Positions 1 through 7,387 of a stretch of 17,703 nt of DNA are shown in pieces. The translations under genes and the position numbers were made by a program. The stretch's first letter is position 1; the number at the start of each line of letters is the position of its first letter. Where the stretch lies: assembly GCA_038199265.1 (NCBI GenBank), contig JBBPZD010000027.1, positions 1-17,703 of the forward strand, in the 5' to 3' direction. Origin of the DNA: Allobranchiibius sp038199265 (GTDB taxonomy: Bacteria; Actinomycetota; Actinomycetes; Actinomycetales; Dermatophilaceae). The notes under the pieces are model-generated. The model saw nothing but the letters and a program-made list of their open reading frames with translations, ran no database searches and had not been told where the DNA came from.

Positions 1-39
1 AGACCGCACCCACCGCCGCTGACACCAATGGCTTGAACC

Positions 40-79
40 TCAGGGTGGCTCGGTGCGCGTACACACCGGGTCACCCTGA
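40..79. terminator. Strong 16-bp hairpin, possible terminator of an upstream gene
   Basis: Positions 40-55 pair with 64-79 as a continuous 16-bp stem, with 8-bp perfect outer arms TCAGGGTG/CACCCTGA, two G-U pairs in the middle, and an 8-nt loop. No T-tract follows on either strand, so it is not a classical intrinsic terminator. It ends 56 bp before the CBS-domain gene. It could end transcription of a gene left of the window, or act in the leader of the CBS gene. The pairing is seen directly; the role is inferred. Confidence 0.45.
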
Positions 80-135
80 ACCGGCGGTCATCCCAAAGAG
101 CGGGAGACCACTACTACTCACCGAAACGTAGATGG

Positions 136-552
136 ATGACAACGACACGAGAGGTCATGACGGCCGATACCCGGCACGTGATGATCCATGACTCGGTGCG
201 AAACGCTGCCGAGATGATGACCCGATCCGGGGTGAACGCACTACCGATCTGCGACAGCGAGCAGCGGGTGTGGGCAATGATCACCGACCGCGACATCGTG
301 ATCAAAGTCCTGGGCGCCGGCAAGGACCCCGACACCACCACCGTCGGTGACATCACCACCAGTGACACCCCTCTCATCCTCGTCACCGATGAGGTGAGCA
401 TGGCACTGCAGGTCATGAACACCCACCATGTCCGCCGAGCAGCCGTCATGGACGGACATCGCCTGGTCGGCACGGTCTCGCACGCGGACCTGGCACGAGT
501 ACTTCCCGATCCGCACCTGGGTGAACTGCTCCACGCACTGTCTACCGACTGA
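136..552 (+). CDS. Two-CBS-domain protein, Hrp1-like
   Basis: This 138-residue protein consists almost only of a CBS pair (Bateman module). CBS1 spans about residues 6-63 and includes the GVNALPICD and MITDRDIVIKVL segments. CBS2 spans about 70-130 and includes HHVRRAAVMDGHRLVGTVSHADLA. Length and layout match mycobacterial hypoxic response protein 1 (Rv2626c family), a soluble protein without a catalytic domain. CBS pairs usually bind adenine nucleotides; the ligand here is not known. The ATG at 136 gives the usual short N-terminus (MTTTREVMT), although no good Shine-Dalgarno sequence is seen, and another ATG lies 4 bp upstream in a different frame. The gene appears to stand alone. A stress or hypoxia role is carried over from the family and is not shown by the sequence. 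Confidence 0.85.
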   Translation: MTTTREVMTADTRHVMIHDSVRNAAEMMTRSGVNALPICDSEQRVWAMITDRDIVIKVLGAGKDPDTTTVGDITTSDTPLILVTDEVSMALQVMNTHHVRRAAVMDGHRLVGTVSHADLARVLPDPHLGELLHALSTD

Positions 553-560
553 GCCCGCAA

Positions 561-966
561 GTGTGGCGTAGGTCGACGTTTGCACAGTGTCCGGGCGGGG
601 GTTTGTTCCTGTCAGCGCAGTGTCATTGTCTTGCGGCGCATCTGGCATCTCTCGACCGGCCGCGAGGCCTTGGCCAGCTTGTCCGGGGTGAAAAGAGCAC
701 GAAGGCAGGTCGGAACGACTCCTCGGTGACGGACGTGGGCACCACCTGAAGGCGGTAGTCGAGCTCGCTCCAGCAGCCAGGATGCGGGCGCGGCTCTGTT
801 CGTTGAGCGCGGGGTCCTCGGAGAACGACAGCACGAGAGCAACAACGTCGCAGCAGAAGTTTCGGGGTAGGGCTGGGGCATGACGACACTCTTTCCGGGC
901 CGCACCGAAGAGGTCAGGAGCAGGGCAGTGTTTGGGCAGATCCGAATGGCAGTATTGATTCTCTGA
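561..966. other. Intergenic stretch with possible broken coding remnant on the minus strand
   Basis: No intact gene is convincing here. On the minus strand, three reading frames in succession look protein-like. About 890-770 reads VALVLSFSEDPALNEQSRAR, about 770-690 reads LDYRLQVVPTSVTEESFRPA, and about 690-612 reads FTPDKLAKASRPVERCQMRR and ends at a TGA at 612-614. This would fit a gene broken by two frameshifts, but I do not recognise the family, and open frames are common in high-GC DNA. The stretch also carries the region upstream of the GMC oxidoreductase gene; no clear promoter was found. Confidence 0.25.
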
Positions 967-1021
967 GCATGGGCGCATGGGCGCATGGGCGCATGGGCGC
1001 ATGGGCGCATGGGCGCATGGG
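967..1021 (+). repeat. 8-bp tandem repeat, unit GCATGGGC, about 6.9 copies
   Basis: Six perfect consecutive copies of GCATGGGC (967-1014) are followed by a seventh that differs only in its last base (1015-1022, ending A). Each unit contains an ATG (969, 977, 985, 993, 1001, 1009, 1017), so start codons fall in all three frames in turn. The array ends 14 bp before the preferred GTG start of the GMC oxidoreductase. Arrays of this kind change copy number by slipped-strand mispairing. Because 8 is not a multiple of 3, each change would move the upstream ATGs to other frames and alter promoter or leader spacing. Confidence 0.9.
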
Positions 1022-1035
1022 AGCAGGGGAAGCAC

Positions 1036-2709
1036 GTGGGACATCGACGCGATCGGCAGGCGAGATCCGTCGACACCATCATCGTTGGAGCCGGGTCGGC
1101 GGGGTGTGTGCTCGCGAACCGCTTGAGTCAGGATCGGGACCACCGCATCCTGGTGCTCGAGAGCGGCCGGACGGACTGGTGGTTCGACGTCTTTGTTCAC
1201 ATGCCCAATGCACCGGTCCCGGACAACAGTGACTTCTACGCCTGGACGTACCGCTCGCAGCCGGAACCGGGCCTTGACGACCGCCGGCTCATCCATCGCC
1301 GCGGCCGGATTGTCGGCGGTTCCAGCAGCATCAACGCGATGATCTTTGTTCGGGGAAACCCGATGGACTATGACGGATGGGCGAAATTGCCGGGGCTGCA
1401 GGAATGGGACTGGGCTCACTGCCTTCCCTACTTCATACGGATGGAGGACGCCACGCAGACGGGTACCGATGACCCACGACGTGGTCGCAGCGGCCCGTTG
1501 CGCCTTCAGCACGGGGACCCCACCACCCGTCTGAATGCCTCCTTTCTGCAAGCAGCACGCGAGACCGGGCATGAGGTCGTCGAGGACCTCAATGGTTTCC
1601 GACAGGAGGGGTTCGGCGTTCTGGACCGCAGTACGTTCGCGGGGCGTCGCTGGTCGGCATCCGATGCCTACCTGCGAGTGGCACTGCGCCGACCCAATGT
1701 CGACCTGGTGACCCGGGCCCGGGTCACCAGGGTGCTGTTCGAGGGACAGCGCGCCGTTGGCGTGGAATATCAGGCGGGCGGGCACCTCCGGACGGTGTAT
1801 GCCGAGGAGACAGTCCTGTGCGGAGGCGTCTTCAACTCCCCCCATCTGCTGCAGCTGTCCGGGGTGGGTGACGCCGACCATTTGAGCGCGCTGCAGATTC
1901 CTGTCGTCCAGGATCTTCCCGGTGTTGGTAGCAACCTGCAGGATCACCTCGAGGCCTGGGTTCAGTTCAGCTGCGAGGAGCCGATCACCGAGCAGCCACA
2001 TCACGCACACCGCGTGCGACACGGACCGGTGATGGTTGGGCGGTGGATGTTGACCGCGGGCGGACCGGGGGCCTCGAACCATCATGAGGTGGGGGGATTC
2101 ATCCGGTCGCGTGCCGATTCGCTCTACCCGGATCTTATGTGCCACCTCTTGCCCTGGCTGGGCACAGTCGACCAGGTGGCACCCACGCGGAACGGTTTCG
2201 AGATGCACGTGGGCCCGATGCGATCGACAGCGGTCGGGCAGGTGAAGACGGTTTCCCGCGACCCGACGCTCTCGCCCGAGATCTGTTTCAACTATCTCTC
2301 TGGTGCGGACGACGAGCAGGAGTGGCTTGCGGCCATCCGGGTGGCACGTGAGATAGCTCAGGCGCCCGCGCTACGCGCACTCGGGTCTCGTGAACTCTCA
2401 CCGGGAACCGGCGTCGTCTCGGACAACGACGTGCTTACCTGGGTACGACGTAACGTGAGGTCGGCGCTTCACCCGTCGGGTAGTTGCGCGATGGGCACCG
2501 GTGAACTGGCGGTTGTTGATCCGAACAATTTCCGGGTGCATGGCCTGGACGGGCTGCGGGTGGTCGACGCCTCGGTGCTTCCGACCATCCCGAACTGCAA
2601 CATTTACGCGCCGGTGATGATGGTCGCCGAACGGGCCGCCGACGCAATCACAGGCGCCGTTCCCCTGCCGCCGTCGAACCTGCCCTACTACCGAGCAGGC
2701 GACCCGTAA
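1036..2709 (+). CDS. GMC family FAD-dependent oxidoreductase, choline-dehydrogenase-like
   Basis: This is a flavoprotein of about 557 residues that oxidises an alcohol, with FAD as cofactor. The N-terminal dinucleotide-binding motif is VGAGSAG (about residues 17-23). The GMC signature GRIVGGSSSINAMIFVRG follows near residue 95. The C-terminal part has HPSGSCAMG with the likely catalytic His479, then PNCNIYAPVMM with Asn520/Asn522, where the second catalytic residue of the family sits. This pattern is closest to BetA-type choline dehydrogenases and related alcohol dehydrogenases, but the substrate cannot be read from sequence and no betaine-aldehyde dehydrogenase lies nearby. I chose GTG 1036 because AGGGGA at 1025-1030 is well spaced and the FAD fold begins 12 residues later. 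In-frame ATGs at 985 and 1009 lie inside the octamer repeat and would add a repetitive peptide. The gene is probably monocistronic. Confidence 0.88.
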   Translation: MGHRRDRQARSVDTIIVGAGSAGCVLANRLSQDRDHRILVLESGRTDWWFDVFVHMPNAPVPDNSDFYAWTYRSQPEPGLDDRRLIHRRGRIVGGSSSINAMIFVRGNPMDYDGWAKLPGLQEWDWAHCLPYFIRMEDATQTGTDDPRRGRSGPLRLQHGDPTTRLNASFLQAARETGHEVVEDLNGFRQEGFGVLDRSTFAGRRWSASDAYLRVALRRPNVDLVTRARVTRVLFEGQRAVGVEYQAGGHLRTVYAEETVLCGGVFNSPHLLQLSGVGDADHLSALQIPVVQDLPGVGSNLQDHLEAWVQFSCEEPITEQPHHAHRVRHGPVMVGRWMLTAGGPGASNHHEVGGFIRSRADSLYPDLMCHLLPWLGTVDQVAPTRNGFEMHVGPMRSTAVGQVKTVSRDPTLSPEICFNYLSGADDEQEWLAAIRVAREIAQAPALRALGSRELSPGTGVVSDNDVLTWVRRNVRSALHPSGSCAMGTGELAVVDPNNFRVHGLDGLRVVDASVLPTIPNCNIYAPVMMVAERAADAITGAVPLPPSNLPYYRAGDP

Positions 2710-2728
2710 GCCGAAGTGTCCCCGGCGC

Positions 2729-3074
2729 GCCGCCCCTGTTCTGCCCACGCTGGTGCCCACCGCCGTGCTGCTGCTCGCACCCTATGGCGCGCGGCTGCGG
2801 ATGGCACCGGGTCGGGCTGAAGAACCGGGGCGGTCTGGGCTGCGCTCTACGTTCTGGCCGTGGTGCGACCCTGCTTGCCGTCGGGCTACAGATCCATCGT
2901 GGCCTTCAGTGCTTTCGAACTGGTCGGGTGCACGCCGGTCGCCCTGGCCTACAGGATGGCCTCTGCCTCATTCTGGCGCATCGAATCATCGCTGCCGCCC
3001 AATGCCCGGTGCTGGTGCTGCCCCCAGCCTTGCCCGGCAACGCCGTCACGGAGCTCCAGGGCAGGTCAGGATGA
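2729..3074 (+). pseudogene. DUF6629-like membrane protein, C-terminal remnant with frameshifts
   Basis: Three plus-strand frames in turn read like the C-terminal half of an actinobacterial membrane protein that I recall as DUF6629. Frame one (about 2729-2815) gives VLPTLVPTAVLLLAPYGARL. Frame two (about 2821-2990) gives WAALYVLAVVRPCLPSGYRS followed by IVAF. Frame three (from about 2990) gives AAAQCPVLVLPPALP, in place of the last membrane segment. The N-terminal half is absent: the remnant starts just after the GMC stop codon. At least two frameshifts are needed, so it cannot be functional. The family assignment is from memory of the SGYRSIVAF region and is moderately sure; the frame-hopping is seen directly. 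Confidence 0.55.
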
Positions 3075-3236
3075 AAATCGAACGGTCCGCACCGGCGGCC
3101 GACCGGGATACCAACCAAGCAACGGCCCGTAGGCCGTCTCAGCGGCAGAACGTGACGAGTCGACTACCTAGCTGCATCCCAAGGCCAGCAGAGGACAGGG
3201 TGGGACAGTGCTCCGGGCGCCACGGTCCGTGGGTTC

Positions 3237-4193
3237 TCAAGCGGTCAGCGTCGCGGAACGGCCAAGCGATGCAGCACCGACGACGCCGGCGTCGTCACCC
3301 AGCTCGGACACGACGAAACGTAGGTCGGGGGAGGGCTGAAGCATCCACGATGAGGCACTGTCGGATATCCGGTCGGCGAGGTCCTGGCCGAGCTTCTCAG
3401 CTAGCCCACCACCAACGACAATCGTGTCGATATCAAGCAGGTTGACCGCCGACCCGACCGCGACACCGATCATTTCGATGGCCGTGTCGAACAGTTTCGT
3501 TGCCAGCGGATCCTTCTCGTCCAGCGCCTCTGCCCACACCTTCGAGGTGAGACTCGACTTACCCTCCTCGTCCCGAATATCGAACAGTGACGTTTTCCAT
3601 CCGGCATCGACCATGGCTGATGCCACACCACGCATGGAACGGCGACCGGCGTAACCCTCAGCGCATCCGCGCCGCCCGCAGGTGCACAAGGCACCGCCCG
3701 CCTGGACTACGACGTGACCGATTTCGCCGGCGGCCCCGCGCGCTCCAAGGTAGGGCCGGCCGTCCAGGATCAGCGCGCCACCCACGCCCGTTCCCATCCA
3801 CAGACCAAGAACATTACGGGCACCGTGCGCGGCACCGTTCAGCCATTCGCCGAGCAGGCCCACGTTCGCGTCATTACCCAGCGCGACCGGGACGCCGAGT
3901 CGGTCACCCAGCTCCTTGACCAGGTCGACCTGCTCGTGCCAGTTCCCCAGATTAGGGACGGTCAGGACCTTGCCCTCGTGGACCACACCCGGAATCCCGA
4001 CCCCCGCCGCGATGGGATCCCCATCGACGGCCTTGATCAGATCGGCGATCGTAGACAGGACGGCGTCTGGACCTTCCGTGGGTGTCGGCGCCTTTTCGCG
4101 GGCGTGCACCTTGTGCTGGTCATCGACCAGACCCACCTCGATGTTCGTGCCGCCCACATCCACGCCAGCGACGAGCAGACCCGACTCAGACAC
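3237..4193 (-). CDS. ROK family sugar kinase, probable glucokinase
   Basis: This 318-residue cytoplasmic kinase would phosphorylate glucose or a related hexose or amino sugar with ATP. The N-terminal phosphate-binding loop is GVDVGGTNIEVGLVD (about residues 10-24). The likely catalytic base is Asp108 in GNDANVG. MGTGVGGALI (133-142) belongs to the sugar and ATP site. The ROK zinc site is complete: His160 in GEIGHV and Cys170, Cys172, Cys177 in CTCGRRGC. VVGGGLAE near residue 260 is the adenosine motif. There is no N-terminal winged helix, so this is a kinase and not a NagC/XylR-type repressor. The length matches Streptomyces glucokinase. The GTG start at 4193 has AGGAC about 9 bp upstream. 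No sugar transporter or regulator is adjacent; pseudogenes flank it on both sides. Glucose is the most likely substrate, but that is an inference. Confidence 0.88.
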   Translation of the reverse strand: MSESGLLVAGVDVGGTNIEVGLVDDQHKVHAREKAPTPTEGPDAVLSTIADLIKAVDGDPIAAGVGIPGVVHEGKVLTVPNLGNWHEQVDLVKELGDRLGVPVALGNDANVGLLGEWLNGAAHGARNVLGLWMGTGVGGALILDGRPYLGARGAAGEIGHVVVQAGGALCTCGRRGCAEGYAGRRSMRGVASAMVDAGWKTSLFDIRDEEGKSSLTSKVWAEALDEKDPLATKLFDTAIEMIGVAVGSAVNLLDIDTIVVGGGLAEKLGQDLADRISDSASSWMLQPSPDLRFVVSELGDDAGVVGAASLGRSATLTA

Positions 4194-4449
4194 GGTCTTG
4201 ACGTCCTGGCGTAGTCACACTCGGACGCGGTCGGGCATCAAGGGCCGCCCGCAGAGCACGATCAGGGATCTGGGCGCTACCTGACCCGATCACAACGGCA
4301 CCCCGTTGCTCAACATGGTGACCACGTTTGCTCCTCTGTAGACCGTAAACGGACCGGACGAATACTTCTTTCCTAACGTAGCGGGGAGTGTCCCGATGTA
4401 GGTGTTTCTGATCCTGTTTTGGTGGTCAGTACTTTCCGCGGTGGGCCTA
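4194..4449. other. Intergenic region between the ROK gene and the transposase remnant
   Basis: This region contains the upstream side of the ROK kinase gene (minus strand) and probably the former right end of an insertion sequence. A minus-strand frame stays open from the transposase remnant down to 4290, but the peptide resembles nothing I know. No clear terminal inverted repeat, target duplication or promoter could be identified by eye. Confidence 0.3.
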
Positions 4450-4857
4450 CGGCTCTCGAAGACCGGGGCGAAGACGTTCACGCCTTGTTTCCTGCGCTTG
4501 GTCCAAGCGGGTAGCTCCTTTGCCGGTCGGGTCCAGGCTCCTGGTGACGAGGTCGAGGCACTAAAGGGCGGCGTGGTCCTCCAGGAAGTGTCCACGGGCT
4601 CGCAACGGCGCGCCGGTAGCGAGCAGCCGAGCATTGATCGCGTTGGTACTGAACAGGATCGCAACATCGAACGCAAGGAACGGGGTGAACTCGTCCCAGG
4701 CGTTCTCCCACAGCGCTGTTCAGCGCGGGGACCCACCCCACATGGTGATGGATTCCCCGAACCGGTTCCTGGCCTCAGTCACACTCCGGGCCGTAGAGAC
4801 CAGTCTCAGCTCGCGGGCGATCCGGTTCCAGTACGTGCGAGCTGCCCCGACGAACGA
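4450..4857 (-). pseudogene. IS256/Mutator-family transposase, decayed C-terminal remnant
   Basis: On the minus strand, one frame from about 4857 reads like the C-terminal third of an IS256-family transposase. In order: YWNRIARELRLVSTA, TEARNRFGES, ALWENAWDEFTPFLAFDVAI, STNAINARL, RARGHF, then CLDLVTRSLDPTGKG. This matches the family's TNAIES-N-RRA-RGHFP core and the VTRSLDPTG tail of actinobacterial members. The frame contains a TGA at 4722-4720 and an in-phase TAG at 4563-4561. Near position 4515 the similarity passes into another frame (KRRKQGVNVFAPVFESR). The STNAIES core has small deletions. The N-terminal two thirds, including the first catalytic aspartates, are missing, so the copy is dead. 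Family confidence is good; the exact element cannot be named. Confidence 0.75.
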
Positions 4858-4924
4858 CACACAGTCAGGTCGGGAGCATGGCCTTTCCGGACGTTCGGGC
4901 CAGAATCCTCACGGGTCATCGGGC

Positions 4925-5572
4925 TCAGGGTGCGGACTTTCCGCCGAGCCCTGCTTCGCGTGCTTTGACGATCGCCTCCGCGCGGTGTGCGATGTGGATC
5001 TTGTCGAGGATCATCGAGATGTTGTTCGCAATTGTCTTGGGTGAGAGGAAGAGTTCAGCGCCGATCTGAGGGTTGGTCATGCCAGCCGCCACACGGTCGA
5101 GGATCTGTCGTTCGCGTTCGGTGAGTTGGGGAAAGGGCCGGGTCACGGGTATCGGTCGACGGAACCACGACTGCATTCGTTGGGCGAGCGCGGCGCCGAA
5201 TACGGCCTGCCCTGCGGCCGCTGATTGAATGGCGGCGACGATATCGGCTCCGTCGGATCCTTTGAGCAGGTAGCCGGACGCCCCAGATGCGATGGCCTCA
5301 AAGACCATTGCGTCATCGTCGTACATCGTCAGGATGAGGACCGACGTGTGAGGGCACCGGGTACGCACCTGCTTTGTGGCTTCGATACCGTTCAAACCGG
5401 GCATTTTGAGGTCCATCAGGACGACATCCGGCTCGAGGTCGACGCAGGCCGTCACAGCTTGGTCACCGTCTGATGCCTCTCCTACCACCTCAATGTGCGG
5501 AAGCGGATCAAGCACCGCGCGCATGCCCTGACGCACGAGGGGGTGGTCGTCGACGAGGATCACGCTCGTCAT
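4925..5572 (-). CDS. NarL/LuxR-type two-component response regulator
   Basis: This 215-residue transcription factor is activated by the kinase encoded directly upstream. Its receiver domain spans about residues 3-118, with acidic residues D8/D9, phospho-acceptor Asp54 in VLMDLKMPG, Thr82 in LILTMYDDD and Lys104 in GYLLKGSDG. A LuxR-type helix-turn-helix follows at about 149-208 (LTERERQILDRVAAGMTNPQ, then LSPKTIANNIS). The ATG at 5572 is preceded by GGAG with 5-bp spacing, and it overlaps the TGA of the kinase gene (ATGA), which indicates translational coupling. A longer open frame to 5695 lies inside the kinase gene and was discarded. Targets are unknown; the divergent membrane-protein pair at 7217-8178 is the obvious candidate. 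Confidence 0.93.
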   Translation of the reverse strand: MTSVILVDDHPLVRQGMRAVLDPLPHIEVVGEASDGDQAVTACVDLEPDVVLMDLKMPGLNGIEATKQVRTRCPHTSVLILTMYDDDAMVFEAIASGASGYLLKGSDGADIVAAIQSAAAGQAVFGAALAQRMQSWFRRPIPVTRPFPQLTERERQILDRVAAGMTNPQIGAELFLSPKTIANNISMILDKIHIAHRAEAIVKAREAGLGGKSAP

Positions 5573-7098
5573 GACAGCTCCTTCGGATATGTGGCCCGGA
5601 TGTGGAATCCTTCCGGTCCGGAGCTCGCCAGGAAGGTCCCGCCCAGCTCGACAGCCCGCTCCCGCATCGCGGTGAGGCCAACACCGGCATACCACGTGTC
5701 GGAGACCGGACCGTCGTCATCAACATGCAACACCACGTCGGTGCCGGCCGTGGTCAGCGACACCGTGCAGCGTTGGGCGCTGCTGTGTCTGATCACGTTG
5801 GTGATGGCTTCGGTCGAGGTCCGGTAGAGGGCCACCTCGACGGCGGCGGGCAGGGTCAACGGGGGGTCGAGGTTGAGCAGGAGTTGAATGCCGGAGCCCT
5901 CGGCGAAACCTTGCAGCTGTGCACGCAGGGTTCCCGCGAGGCCGAGCTCGTCAAGGGCCGGGGGCCGGAGCCCGTAGACCAGCCCACGGAGGTCGGCGAT
6001 CACCTCGGCAGATGCCTGGCGGGCATTGGCGAGGTACTCCAACGCCTTCTCAGGGTTGGTCTCGAGCTGCGCCTGCGCGGCATCGAGATTCAGGCGCAGC
6101 CCGGTGACCAATGGGCCGAGTCCGTCGTGCAGATCACGACGTAGCCGACGACGCTCCTCCTCGTGCAACCCCATCAACGCCCGACGCGACACGAGCAGGC
6201 CCACCTTGCGACGGCGCGTAAGCGGAGCACCGGACCAGAGTTGGTAGCGAAGAACGGGGATGAGCAACGTGATCACGAAGATGAGTGGACCCGCCACGCT
6301 CGCCGCGGCGGGCAGCGCGTCCGCGATGGTCAGGGGGAAGAGCACAAGCGCAACAGCAGCCCCCGCAGCGCGCCACTGCAGTTGTTTGCGCTCGATCCCA
6401 GATGCCCTGAAGCAGCGCACAATCACCCCGACGCCGGCCAGACCCCCGAGCAGGATCAGGACCGGGACCAGCACGATCGAGGCGTTGCCGACCGGCGTGA
6501 CCCAGGTGCCGTCGACGAAACGACGGGCCTGCAGGGGCCCTACCGCCGCCTCAACGTCCCGCATGGCCGAGTCGCCGAGGTAGTTCATGGTCACGCCGAT
6601 CACGATGCCGTAGCGCAGTGCGCGGTCGAGCCAGGAACCGAGGGTGCTGGAGGGCTGCCCCGACGGGAACCGCACATTGATGATGCCGATGATCGCTGCT
6701 GGCACCCACTGCAGCACGCCGAAGCCGACTCCCCACGCAGCCAGCTCGCCCCCGAATCCTCGGTAGACCCACGCCAGCGACGGGAGCCCGATGCCGACCA
6801 GGAGGATGTCTGCGAGAGCACCGAGCCCGAGCAGCCATCCGAACGGCAGATCCGGCCGACGCCAGATGAGGATCGCGCCGACCGTGCCGAAACACAGCAG
6901 CTCCGCCGCCGTCGCGTTGGGATCGTTCAGGAGCTCTGCACCAACCCCCTGGCTGCGCTCACTCCAGATCACCGCGATTGCAGCACCGACCGACAGCACC
7001 AGTAGCGCCGCCGACATCTTGGTCACGTGGCGTTCTGAAAAGGAAGGCACTGTTGTCTCGATGTCCTGAGCATGCCCAACGTGGCCGGCAATAGCCAT
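5569..7098 (-). CDS. Multi-TM sensor histidine kinase, HisKA_3 family
   Basis: This is a membrane-bound kinase of about 509 residues. The N-terminal part has some seven to eight hydrophobic segments, beginning near MSAALLVLSVGAAIAVIW and ending with the pair around FVITLLIPVLRYQLW. It has no large extracellular domain, so the signal is probably sensed in or at the membrane. The dimerisation region is EEERRRLRRDLHDGLGP with phospho-acceptor His324, followed by GLRPPALDELGL, typical of the NarX/DesK class. The HATPase domain has an N-box (TEAITNVIRHSSA) and a G-box (VDDDGP, GVGLTAMRERAVELGG). Its stop overlaps the regulator start by 4 bp. The start is uncertain. ATG 7098 lacks a clear Shine-Dalgarno sequence; GTG 7176 would place coding sequence over the intergenic palindromes and add a proline/serine-rich peptide; ATG 7017 sits right at the first membrane segment. 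Confidence 0.9.
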   Translation of the reverse strand: MAIAGHVGHAQDIETTVPSFSERHVTKMSAALLVLSVGAAIAVIWSERSQGVGAELLNDPNATAAELLCFGTVGAILIWRRPDLPFGWLLGLGALADILLVGIGLPSLAWVYRGFGGELAAWGVGFGVLQWVPAAIIGIINVRFPSGQPSSTLGSWLDRALRYGIVIGVTMNYLGDSAMRDVEAAVGPLQARRFVDGTWVTPVGNASIVLVPVLILLGGLAGVGVIVRCFRASGIERKQLQWRAAGAAVALVLFPLTIADALPAAASVAGPLIFVITLLIPVLRYQLWSGAPLTRRRKVGLLVSRRALMGLHEEERRRLRRDLHDGLGPLVTGLRLNLDAAQAQLETNPEKALEYLANARQASAEVIADLRGLVYGLRPPALDELGLAGTLRAQLQGFAEGSGIQLLLNLDPPLTLPAAVEVALYRTSTEAITNVIRHSSAQRCTVSLTTAGTDVVLHVDDDGPVSDTWYAGVGLTAMRERAVELGGTFLASSGPEGFHIRATYPKELS

Positions 7099-7102
7099 GG
7101 GT

Positions 7103-7142
7103 CCCGAGAGGCTCGGGAACGGTTCCCGTGGACTCGTGAGTC
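7103..7142. promoter_or_regulatory. Cluster of three inverted repeats in a divergent promoter region
   Basis: Three inverted repeats are packed into 40 bp: CCCGAG-AGG-CTCGGG (7103-7117), GGGAAC-G-GTTCCC (7115-7127) and GACTC-GT-GAGTC (7131-7142). The first two share GGG. They lie between the kinase gene (minus, start near 7098) and the small membrane protein gene (plus, start 7217). This suits an operator for the response regulator controlling both sides. The palindromes are read directly; the regulator link is inference from position. Confidence 0.5.
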
Positions 7143-7216
7143 CTGACTCTGGTGGCGGGCGCGGCGAGGAGACCACGGTGGTGGTGCCCTATTCGTCCCG
7201 CCGAAGGAAAACCATC

Positions 7217-7387
7217 ATGCAAATCGTCAATTGGGCCGCTATCGCCCTCACTCTGCTCATGGGGTTGGCCAACCTCAGTCACGTCACCCAAAAGACCACC
7301 GTCGGCTTACAAATCCTCGGCCTCGCTCTCGTCGTGGTCCTCGGCGCGGTCTACACGCCGGCCGCTCACTCCACGGTCATGGCATGA
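7217..7387 (+). CDS. Small two-segment membrane protein
   Basis: This 56-residue protein is almost wholly hydrophobic. Segment one is about residues 6-21 (WAAIALTLLMGLANLS) and segment two about 29-50 (VGLQILGLALVVVLGAVYTP), joined by a short polar turn (HVTQKTT). AAGGAA at 7204-7209 stands 7 bp before the ATG. Its TGA overlaps the ATG of the next gene (ATGA at 7384-7387), so the two are translationally coupled and probably form one complex or share one task. I do not recognise the family. It is transcribed away from the two-component system. A real gene is supported by the ribosome binding site, the overlap and the membrane pattern; the function is unknown. Confidence 0.7.
   Translation: MQIVNWAAIALTLLMGLANLSHVTQKTTVGLQILGLALVVVLGAVYTPAAHSTVMA

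Noticed and set aside
967..1021. Short repeats as a possible CRISPR
   Set aside because: The units are 8 bp and directly adjacent, with no spacers.
241..2208. 655-residue minus-strand open frame
   Set aside because: It lies antisense to the CBS and GMC genes, has no domain pattern or ribosome binding site, and is a common artefact of high-GC codon bias.
2753..3445. 230-residue plus-strand frame as a gene
   Set aside because: It starts in the DUF6629-like remnant but loses the similarity after about 20 codons and runs antisense into the ROK gene.
3714..4214. 166-residue plus-strand frame
   Set aside because: It is the antisense shadow of the well-supported ROK kinase gene.
5573..5695. N-terminal extension of the response regulator
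   Set aside because: It lies inside the kinase gene; ATG 5572 has a good ribosome binding site and the receiver domain begins right there.
7099..7176. GTG 7176 start for the kinase
   Set aside because: It would add a Pro/Ser-rich peptide over a palindrome cluster and has no ribosome binding site; it is kept only as an alternative.
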